Of a DNA stretch of 64,000 nt, positions 46,631 to 59,233 are shown piece by piece. The position numbers and the translations under genes were made by a program. Location: NCBI GenBank assembly GCA_025201705.1, contig MU616605.1:20561-84560 (forward strand), in the 5' to 3' direction. Positions within the stretch are counted from its first letter, which is position 1. Each line of letters opens with the position of its first letter. The notes beneath the pieces are model-generated. The model saw nothing but the letters and a program-made list of their open reading frames with translations. It made no database searches and had not been told where the DNA came from. The stretch is from Dissophora ornata. Taxonomy: Eukaryota > Mortierellomycota > Mortierellomycetes > Mortierellales > Mortierellaceae.

Positions 46631-47464
46631 GGTATCTTTCGACCTTCTATCGTTACAAATGGCGGAATATGAACCTGAAAAAAATATACGCTAAAGTTCT
46701 ACTCTAATATAAGTTCGAGGCAGGCAGGACAGGGCGCGGAATAAACCAGGGTGGTTTGCGTTTGTCAGATTGGTACAGGTGCGGTGCAGGGACCCTGGTG
46801 GTTTAACAATGGAGATGGATGAAGGGATGGACAATGAGGGATGCTGAGAGCGTGTGGAGGGAGAAGAACATGGTTCTGTGCCCTCGTGCAAAAGAAAATG
46901 ATTTGCCGAAGAAACATCCGAAAACGCAATAAAACAGAATAAAATAAATCAGCCCATGTCGTCGTGTCCATGCTCGTACTGTCTAGCTGTGTATCGTGCC
47001 TCGCTGCCATCCGTGGAAATCCCGGCCACCCAGCACCCTCGGCGTCGTGCTTGGGTGCTGTGGCGCGCATATTTCCGCTTGGTCGATCCCCGCGAAAGGA
47101 AGCTCCGACGTACATGTACAGTACAGTATGCTAACATTTGGGGGCGATGAAGGTTCATTTTTTCCTGGAAAAAATTTCCCCGTCACACTACCATGCTTAA
47201 TATTTGCCCTGCAAACCATAATGTACTAAATGGTTCATTGCTGTTTTCATCACAATCCACACTCTACTGTCACAGCGAATGAATTGAATACGGATTGAGG
47301 CGCAGAGCAGAAAAAAAGGTACACACACACACCTTATTTTTTTTATTTTATTTTATTTTTTTTGCGTAGAAACCCACTGTGTTTGATGGTATACTGGTAT
47401 ATTGCTGGGTATAAAGGCTAGCTCTCGATCACTATAACATACATACTATATATAATACTTGTAC
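46631..47464. other. Intergenic region before an accessory island
   Basis: About 0.8 kb upstream of the monooxygenase and downstream of the GCR1_C gene. It holds a CA run (47322-47331) next to T/A-rich TTTTATTTTATTTTA sequence at 47335-47362. No convincing coding frame is seen. The left boundary of the neighbouring mobile-element-like sequence could lie here, but I find no terminal repeat. Confidence 0.5.
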
Positions 47465-48259
47465 TTAGGCTGTTGGTTGAGGTGCTGACGACTGGGATGT
47501 CGTGCCCATTGGCTTTCTCTTTGGTGTCTTCTTGGGAAGCGATCTTTCAAACATGTTGATCGATCCAGCGCGTTCGATTCGCTTCTTCACCGATATGAGC
47601 GCTGCTGCCTCTCGCTCTAGTAAAGGCTCGTCGCTTCCCGGCGGAAAGGACTGCAAGATGGCATGGATGATGTTCTTCTTAAATAGATACATCACCGCAT
47701 TTGCATTGCTAATGGCCTTGGTAGAACCTCGGCGCCATGAAGTATTGAACCACTTGTTGAGCTGCAAGATCGACGGTTTCCCATTGACTCCATGAAACCA
47801 CTCTTGCCAGATATCCTCGAGTGAAGAATCGCGAGGAAGCATCTTGTACGCAGGCATATCCACAGGCTTGGCTGGAGGCGTCGCCGTCGCCGAAATCATG
47901 GCCATGAGCAACTCAACATTCTCGGGGCTCAATGGAGTGCGGCTCGAAGAAGGATCCTGCGGCTCCAGCAGCCGCAACTCTGACGACGCAGAGCCATTGA
48001 CCGCAGGATGGACAGCTGTTGGTTCATGCTGCGCATCCAGTTGGGTGGGAGCTATGGCAGGAATCGTGCATGGGCCTGCATCAGGAACCTCCAAGTCGAG
48101 ATCCATGTCGAGGTTCGTGTCAAGATTCATATCACGGTTCGTTTCAAGATCCAAGATGGCGGTAGAGGCTCGTAGTTGGGATGCTGTCTGCTGTTGGAGT
48201 AGTGGGTGGAGCTCTTCCTCCATGATAAGATGAATCTGCGATGCGATTCGATTCATCAC
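47465..48259 (-). CDS. GCR1_C DNA-binding domain protein (Crypton-tail-like)
   Basis: A single-exon frame of 264 residues. Residues about 135-200 match the GCR1_C fold (PF12550), named from the yeast glycolytic activator Gcr1 and common at the C-terminus of fungal Crypton recombinases: YKMLPRDSSLEDIWQEWFHG, then GKPSILQLNKWFNTSWRRG and a helical end. The first 130 residues include a helix-prone start, an unusual Asp/Leu/Asn run near residues 40-55 and disordered Pro/Ser sequence. No tyrosine-recombinase block precedes it; the frame is closed a few codons upstream of the first Met. It is therefore either a domesticated DNA-binding protein or the stranded tail of a Crypton whose catalytic part is lost. 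It starts only 40 bp from the divergent Fanzor-like fragment. Confidence 0.72.
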   Translation of the reverse strand: MMNRIASQIHLIMEEELHPLLQQQTASQLRASTAILDLETNRDMNLDTNLDMDLDLEVPDAGPCTIPAIAPTQLDAQHEPTAVHPAVNGSASSELRLLEPQDPSSSRTPLSPENVELLMAMISATATPPAKPVDMPAYKMLPRDSSLEDIWQEWFHGVNGKPSILQLNKWFNTSWRRGSTKAISNANAVMYLFKKNIIHAILQSFPPGSDEPLLEREAAALISVKKRIERAGSINMFERSLPKKTPKRKPMGTTSQSSAPQPTA

Positions 48260-48298
48260 TCGGCTCTATACGATCCTGTTCTACGCCATCGTGAAGCC

Positions 48299-49039
48299 AT
48301 GAATATGGCCAAAAATACGCGCAGTATCCTTACTCCACAACAGACGGCCGTTAATACCGCCAGTCGGTCAGTCATTCTCCCTTCTGTGAACGACCTACAA
48401 AACAATCTGACGGGCTTTGGGGACGGGGGGCGCAAGGATGTTCAAACGCATTTCGAGCAGTGGAGTAGCTTATTCCTACAGCTAAGAATGTTCTACGGCT
48501 CAATATCGTACAAAAAAAACGGATGGGCTCGGCGAAACGCCTTTCGAGCCGAGCGCGATTGGGCTGTTAAGGGTCTACTCCGTTGTGCGGACCCTTCCCT
48601 TCGGGTCCATGAGAAAGCTAAAGGCCACGATGTCCTCTTTGTTTATGGAAATGCAAAGTTCAATACGCGGACCAAGCTGGCGTCACTGCACGAAACCTTC
48701 AAGGGCTATTTCTTCAACAAGGTACTATCCCAATTTTATTTTTTATTCGAAATGATTGCCCCGCCTCTGACAAAACAACCTGCTTTGAATGTTTCATTTT
48801 AGGCCAGTGCCCTGGGGTACACTGTGGTGAGCACTGACGAATACAAAACCTCGTCGGTGTGCCCCAGATGCGATACCGATGTCGTCAAGCCGACAATGCG
48901 GTCGTGCTATTGTACATCGTGCAAGCGTTATATCCACCGAGACATCCTCGGCGCGCACAATATCGCGCGCATTGGACACAGCTGGATTACGGCCCAGACG
49001 CGCCCTGCGGCCCTCAAGCGCCAAATAATCGTCAGCTGA
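48299..49039 (+). CDS. Fanzor-type (TnpB-like) RNA-guided nuclease, C-terminal half
   Basis: Exons 48299-48721 and 48803-49039 join in phase to 219 residues (intron 48722-48802, donor AAG|GTACTA, acceptor TTTTAG). The C-terminus carries the TnpB/Fanzor signature: GYTVVSTDEYKTSSVCPRC, then CTSC, then YIHRDILGAHNIARIG. This supplies a four-Cys zinc ribbon (C161, C164, C178, C181) and the RuvC-III Asp (D188). Upstream, FVYGNAKFNTRTKLASLHET and YGSISYKKNGWARRNAFRAE fit the Fanzor1 region before the ribbon. E154 in DEY sits where an alternative catalytic Glu has been described for Fanzors. Fanzor proteins are usually 450-700 residues; the RuvC-I Asp region and RNA-binding N-terminus are missing, displaced by the divergent GCR1_C gene. 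The frame that remains is intact. It is probably a truncated, nuclease-dead copy. Confidence 0.82.
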
Positions 49040-49380
49040 ACTGACGAACACAATTTACTGTTAAGGTTCGTAAACCACCAGTCCGAGATCGATTCATAAT
49101 CCAGTGGTTCATAATCATAACGGTATGGACCGAAACTAACTATTTACGGCTACAGTAACTTGATCAAAGGCATCGTCGTGTAATAAAATAGAGTATAGCC
49201 ATAAGATAAAAATTGGTATCGAGAAAAAGGGCAAGAGAGAGAGAGAGAGACACACACAGTGTCGGTTTGCCACCGACAGCCTTTTTCACACGCTTTCACT
49301 ATAAAGGCATATTTCCTCACACCACTCTTCTCTCTTTTCCTCCTCTTTGTCCTCACGCGCAAATACTCACTCAGTCACTC

Positions 49381-49976
49381 AGTCACTTGCTCGTCGATAG
49401 AGAATCCACATCGAGGGCTTTCTCGGTCAAGGCTACATCTGTAGACACCGTCAATAACCTCAAAGTGCCTGTAAGGCCAAGATGACATTAAGTTTGATGA
49501 CATTGTGGCAGACAAGCTCACGCTCTGGCGCGTCTCGGTGCCCATCGATGCTGCCACAAGGCACAACTCGGTCGCTCTGGACTCTATTGTATCCAAAGAG
49601 GAGCTTATGCCGTCAACTCACCTCTAGATACTGCACCCAGGAGGCGCAGATGAGGACGTAGTTCACATCATTGTCCAGCGTCCTTCAGCACGTGAAACAC
49701 GCTTCCCCGGTCATCATCCCTCAATCGGATGGATTTACCCCAAATGCACCGCCTGTGCCGCCGAGTGTGGCGAGAGAAGCATATAAGAAGGTGGCATTCT
49801 CCTTTCAAGGCTGCATTCTGGTTTGGGTATGGATTGCTGCTAATACCTTTATTTCCTGGCAGTCAGCACGCCTTATAGAAAGGCTCGAGAAGGATTACTT
49901 CCGTTCAGACACTGCGATTTCACACTTGCTTCGTTCGTTCGTGAAAGGCGACCTCTCCATTCCTGACGCAAAGTGA
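49381..49976 (+). pseudogene. Broken Crinkler (CRN) N-terminal domain
   Basis: The CRN ubiquitin-like N-terminal domain (PF20147) can be read in pieces: LVDRESTSRAFSVKATSVDT, NLK, then after a stop (TGA at 49482) and a shift, KFDDIVADKLTLWRVSVPID followed by SIVSKEELMPSTHL, a TAG stop at about 49628, and EDVVHIIVQRPSARE. The order and the closing HxIVQRP are typical of fungal Crinklers, putative secreted or nuclear effectors. The continuation (SPVIIPQSDGFTPNAPPVPP, then LIERLEKDYFRSDTAISHLL) lies in yet another frame. No intact start is seen. At least two disabling changes show that this copy is dead. Confidence 0.72.
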
Positions 49977-51684
49977 TGTGTTAGGGGTCTACCTAAAACC
50001 TGGCTCCGATCGAGTACTTTCGCCGAAGAAACACCTCAACCTGCACTATACCTCTTATACCAAAGGCGACCACCCTGGACGACAAAGACACCTCCTTCGG
50101 AGGCGGCACTAAAAACTATCAAGAAATACGAAAACAACGACATGATCGCATGAAGTCAAACTCAAGGTTCATCTCCCGGACCCGGTCACGTACTGCCCTG
50201 GCGGAAAGTACCTGAGCTTGATCTAAGTCTATCCCACGATCGCAAAGACGCCGCGAGAGGGCTGGGTTGGCGATGAGCTTTGGGACCCAGAGTCTGAGAC
50301 AGGAGCTGATTCCATCAAGGATGTCGACACACCATTGACGCAGCTCCTTTGGTTACTGATGGGAGCAATGTGCGATATTTTATTCCTGGAGGCGCTGTGG
50401 TGTTGAGCAATAACGTGAAGGGCATCAATCGAGTTCGTGAGCAGTTTGGCTCGTCTGGTAGGGCGGACAAAAAGTTGATGTTGAGGAAGCAGCGGTAGCG
50501 AGAGACGAAAGACATGTTATAATAAAAGAGCTTAGTCATAGCAGTAGTTTGCTCTGTTTGCAACAACTCTGAACAGCAAGAAGTCAATTTTCTATGCATC
50601 TGCTACCTTTCCTCCTTTGGCGGTCCCCCAGACCTCAGAATTCCCCCAAAATCCTAGGGATTAGGCAGCTTTGAAGCATGTTCCACATTAGAGTTAAGCT
50701 GCAATACGTCGTCCCATGCAATGTCATACCTCCAGCTCTATAGAAAGGAGTCCTTAGCGCCCATTGCGTTGGGGCCGCCTGCTTGTTTATGTCCGTCCAA
50801 GAGAACAGTGAAGCCCGTTCTTGCAGCCAAGAGCAACGCTCCTTTAAAAAGAAGCAGAGGATGTGCTTGCAAGCACCACAGGTCTTCGCCTCCACTCAAG
50901 AGTTAAAGTAGTATTGTTCTGGTGCTGCTGCTTTGGGTCGGTCTCCTTGATAACGGAGCGCGCTCTCCATCATCTGTGCCGAGCAGCTATAGGATCCAAG
51001 TGCAGCTTGAATATTGAGATGCCCTGCTTGCGCTGCGCTAGAACCACGAGAATATATGCTGCACGCTATTTTCAAAAAAACTGGGATCTAGGCAAGTGCT
51101 ATCTAGCTGGCCACCCGAGAACATGCAAGTACAGGCTCCTATGTTGCAGCACTAATAGTAGCCCTTCCACAGCGTGTGGCGCTCTAGCGCTTCTCCTTCG
51201 ACGCTCTACGCAGAGTAGACTGGGCTTCGGATAAGTGTCGTCAATGGCCTCTACCTCCTCCCAAATTGCAGCCTGCTCCTGTGCAAGCTGCTGACCGGCT
51301 TTCTCCTCTCGTTGTCGCTTCCTCCTTCGTCGGTTGTATTCTAAGAAAAAAGACGAAGGCAACGGTTGTGTATAGATATCAACAGTAGTGAATTGAGTGA
51401 ATTGCCTTGGAGGCGATTGAGTGCCATAAGCAATTAATGACCGGGAATGGCGACGAGAGAAAACGGTATTAAAGAATACGCTCGCGGCTGGTATAAGCAA
51501 GCTTGTACTTGCACTTGAGAAGACGAGAGAGAGGGGAGGGTTTTCGTATCCCGGCGAGGGGGGTTTTTTTTGGCAATACGCCGTGTCTTTCGCCTGGGCG
51601 CTTAAGACGCCGCCAACTCTGTGTGCAGGTGGCTGTGCTTTTCGACCAAGCAATATTCACACCGCGCCTCCCATTAACTCAAAG
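49977..51684. other. Decayed coding fragments of unknown origin
   Basis: No intact gene. Several protein-like stretches are split between frames on the plus strand: VHLPDPVTYCPGGKYL and PREGWVGDELWDPESETGAD near 50160-50330, then DGSNVRYFIPGGAVVLSNNV in the next frame from about 50355, and KSNAPLKRSRGCACKHH near 50835. On the minus strand a Lys/Arg/Glu-rich helix is readable near 51240-51340. They may belong to the broken Crinkler or to a transposon. I recognise no family. The last 150 bp hold the leader of the next gene. Confidence 0.45.
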
Positions 51685-54341
51685 ATGATGTCGAGAGGCG
51701 CGAAATTGGTTTTCTCGGATTCTCATCACCACATCCACATCCGCTCAGAAAACATGCCATCTCGCGCCGCGTTCCTTCCTCCACTAGTCGAGGAACTGGT
51801 GTGCAACGAGAGGGACTTTTCCCTACGACCCTCTGCAACTCAAAATCTGCCCCTCCCAAGTTTCCTTGACGACCACGGCTTACTCTCCATAGAGGCTACT
51901 CAACATTGCTTACCGCAGGCAGTAATAAACGGCCCTGTCACCACAGCCATCAATCCTCGCGATCTTGACTCATTCAAGAAGGCCTGCACGATAGTCATGT
52001 CAGAGTTGCCGATGCTGCCCGTGGACCAATTGATAACTCTTGGGGATGTTTATTCAGATCAATTGAGTTGGCTGGGTACGCCAGGCAAGAAGGCAGCTGA
52101 GATTTGGTTGCGGCTGTACGAGAAAGGCAATTTCGATCAAGCGTGGCTCGTGGGTTCCACCGTTCTCGAACAACTGCTAGGCAACGTAAGTTTAAAGAAT
52201 AGGCGATTCTAGGTTATGCGCGTCATAGAGTTGAGATCGCTACGCATCGGAGGTTCACTATAATATCCATCAATGAGAAAATAGATTATTTTCTCGCTTC
52301 AAAAGCCTGACAAGTTCATTCCGTTCCTAGTCAGGGACTTGGTGGCTGTCCCCTGCTTGACAAAGTGCATCGATCGGACCCTGGTAGGTACATTGGTCCA
52401 TTTTCGACATTTTATTGCCACAATGAAGCTTCTAACAGTTGCACTACGTCCCTCACTGAATAGATCCGCATACTGAAGACGATGATAGGATCTCCTCTTA
52501 CGCTCAACATTCGCAACTTGCTTTGGCACGGGTTTATAATTCCTGGTGATGAAATTCCTCTTGATGCTTACGGCGCCATGTTGATCGTCACCACTATGAC
52601 TATCATAAAGGATGCTAAAGCCAAGCTCGCAGGATTGACGTTGGCGATTCGACATTTACATCCCAAATCTTATTACTTCGGACCCCAGCTACAAGCATCT
52701 CTCGCGGACGATTTTGATCATGTCTTTGAAAGGGTGGCCTTCGGGCCGAATCCGCCGCCGCTTCCCCATCTCGCGGAGATATTGCAGGCACTAATCATGG
52801 AAAGCAAGTTCGTAACATCGGGGACTGTTGAGCAGTGGTCTGCGGCATGCCAACATTTGGAATCTGGTAGTGACAGCAGCTTTGTGTTTGTGATGTCGAG
52901 CTTGCCTTTGGTCGAGCATGCGCTTAGATTAGTGTATGTTGCAGTTAACCAGTGCAAGGAAGATCGGAGGAATGCCTTGATCGATGGCGAGTATTACCTG
53001 ACGCTGGACGTGATTCTGGACAAGTTTGTCCCTGTAGACTATTATGATTCAGGATCATCTATCTTGAACAATTATGATTCTTCCAGTATACCCAACAAGC
53101 TTCCCACGGAGCTTGGGACAGAAGTGATGGTAGGGGTCGAACCAAGGAAGGTTGTAGCAAAGAGAACATTGGGATGCGAAGCTATTTTATTTACGAATTT
53201 TGTTTTCTTCGCCATTTGATAGAACCTTCTCAACGACCTCTTTCTTCTTGATCTTGGTCCCCGGCTCCGCGACAGAACTAGCCATGGCGAGCTGAACAGC
53301 TATCTTACAGTCGACATCACGAAAGAGCCGTGGTTTGCCTGCTACATCGGGCTAGTGATCCGTCTACTGTCCAAGTATATGTCGTCCGATACGCGCGGCT
53401 TGTCAGAAGAAATCGAACAAAACAACTCTTGGATCGCCCAATACTCGACGTGTCGATTCAACGAATGGTCCACTCTGAAGAAGGAGGCCTCACGATGCCA
53501 AGCTCTTCTATCAAAGTACTCTGAATGGCTGGCTAGCTCCAACCCCACTGTGGGAGATAATCCAGCGGAATCTACTCTACCAGTCGAACTCATTCTCAGA
53601 TTCAAGGATGCGTCTGTGTTCTCTAATGAAGAATCAATACTAAGAGCACCTCTCGAACATCAATTGCGAGCCACTCTGTCTTCTTGGTCAGCAGAAAAAC
53701 CAGAAAAACCAGCTTTTTCAGCGTTTGCGACCAACCTGCCCGCGTGGATCATCATCCTTCAAGGCATCCAAGAGGCGATTCAAAGGGTAGTGGCCAAGGT
53801 CACGACTTTGTCTGAGCAATTAGCTAAGCACCAACTTTCGTCTCGCTCCCGCAAGCAATTTGAGGTCATGAGGCCATTGATCCCTCGATTCCTGGGCATG
53901 CTGGTGGGTTGCTTGACTTTGGTTGAGCACTTTGTCCTGACACCATCAGCATGCGCTTCCCCTGCAACGTTTGGTGGCGTTTTGGCGAGTACAAGTTGCC
54001 CTGATTCATTATCCGCTAGGCGAAATATATCTTCAGCTCTCGAGGCTATGACTATCTCGGAACCTAGTACACCAAGACCATCGACTACTAGCACAAGCTC
54101 GAGCACTGGCGCCACTCAGCTTATAGACAGGTCGAGCTCTGCCGAGATCCAGCTACGCCTTAAATTAACGACGTTCGTGGACAAGTTTGTGTCGAATTTC
54201 GACCGGGCTAAGCTGAGCATGATCGAGCCAGCGTGGGAGGACCTGCTGAAAAATGTTGGCATCCTCGAGGGAGGAAGACAAGAGGGAGAGGAGCAACAGC
54301 AGAAAACCAGATGGCTTGCAGAGGGTGGGGTCGAGGAATGA
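51685..54341 (+). CDS. ERMARD-like DUF4209 protein
   Basis: Four exons (51685-52185, 52285-52383, 52464-53129, 53223-54341) join in phase to 794 residues. The diagnostic segments are [11 protein letters not shown] in exon 3, the core of DUF4209, and [10 protein letters not shown] at the start of exon 4, a second HG motif that is also shared by the family. The named animal member is the ER membrane-associated RNA degradation protein (ERMARD, C6orf70). The rest is predicted helical. I see only one weakly hydrophobic stretch (residues about 600-640), so membrane anchoring is unsure. The biochemical role is unknown; the RNA-degradation name reflects a proposed role. Related HG motifs occur in HEPN-fold nucleases, which makes a HEPN-like fold a reasonable guess. 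The first of two adjacent Mets was taken as start. Confidence 0.72.
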
Positions 54342-55240
54342 CGGGATTAAGATATATCACACAAGTTGAATACAACTCTCCTCTTTACAACAATAAGCTG
54401 CCAAAGGGTAATCTGTGGATCTCATGGTGGTATGAATGAGAGATGACAAAAGGCGTTGTCCGTTCTGAAAAGAACGAGGGAGTCCTTCATGGGTTTGGTG
54501 CAGGTATTTTGATCCAAGCCTCATATCGTTGGATCAGCCCAAGAAACCTAATATTCATGGGATGGAACAAACTACATGGATCACCTCTCTTTGCATTTGC
54601 AAGAATTCCCTACCCTTCAACGATCGTTAAAAAGATTGTCACTGACCGCCATTCCTCACCAACCGTCCACCAGCTGTCCCGCTTGAGCATCATACGATCC
54701 CTGGAGAGGCCACCCACAAACAGAGCACCCACATCGCAGAGTACCCAGCAGATTCAGCAAGCTTAATCACCCATGGCGTCGATGGATGGGGTGATCTCTG
54801 TGTTGCCCTCAGACAGCGGTAAATAGACTGTTCACGATCGAATGTTCTCAGATGTCCAGGGAGGGCCGCCTGCCCATTTGGCGCGGATATCATGAGCCCT
54901 GTGACACCCGCAGCGATGCTAGCGCGAGATGGAGTTGGCTCTGCATGTCCACACAGACCGCACAGCTCGCTCCGAACCCCACGCGAGTCACCCCGTTCTC
55001 CCTCCCTTCCCCCTCTCCCACTTCGCTCTGACTAATGGCATCTGTCTTTGTCCTCCCTCCCTTTCGCACCTGCTTGTCTCTTCAATCTGCCCTATTCTCG
55101 TGAACTGCTCGACCGATTTCCAAGATCGAGCACAGACCAACGGCGTCGATCCCTCCGCGGTCGGGACCAACCCTTCCACAAAGGATATTTGTCAAGATCC
55201 CGTCATAACGGCGACCAAATCACCATCGCTCTCGACTGCA
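54342..55240. other. Promoter region of the histone deacetylase gene
   Basis: About 0.9 kb. The plus strand from 54985 to 55100 is C/T-rich (CCCTCCC, CTCTCCCAC), typical of a fungal core promoter. An open frame continues upstream of the chosen start but has no better Met and reads as low-complexity leader. No other feature is seen. Confidence 0.5.
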
Positions 55241-58938
<3,698 letters not shown>

Positions 58939-59233
58939 GCTCATCATATCCAATTGCTCTTATCGCCTACCACGTCTCCCTAGCTTACTCAGTCGCATAC
59001 GCCATCTCACAAAAACACACACGCTCGTTTTTTTGCTGTATCTGGCTCCCACCAACACCACCAACATTCCCGTATATCCTCCATAAGATTTCGCAACTTT
59101 GTCGCATTTTTTATTTCTGTTGTTTATGCTGTACGATGTTTTTTTATCTATTTCTTGCCATGGTTTGCATTAAATAAACGCCTGGAGGAATTCAACAAAG
59201 TGATATTCAACCAATGCGACCTAGAATGAATCC

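Noticed and set aside
48206..48298. Fanzor fragment starting upstream at 48206
   Set aside because: That part overlaps the start of the opposite-strand GCR1_C gene and has no Fanzor-like residues; the Met at 48299 is a more economical start.
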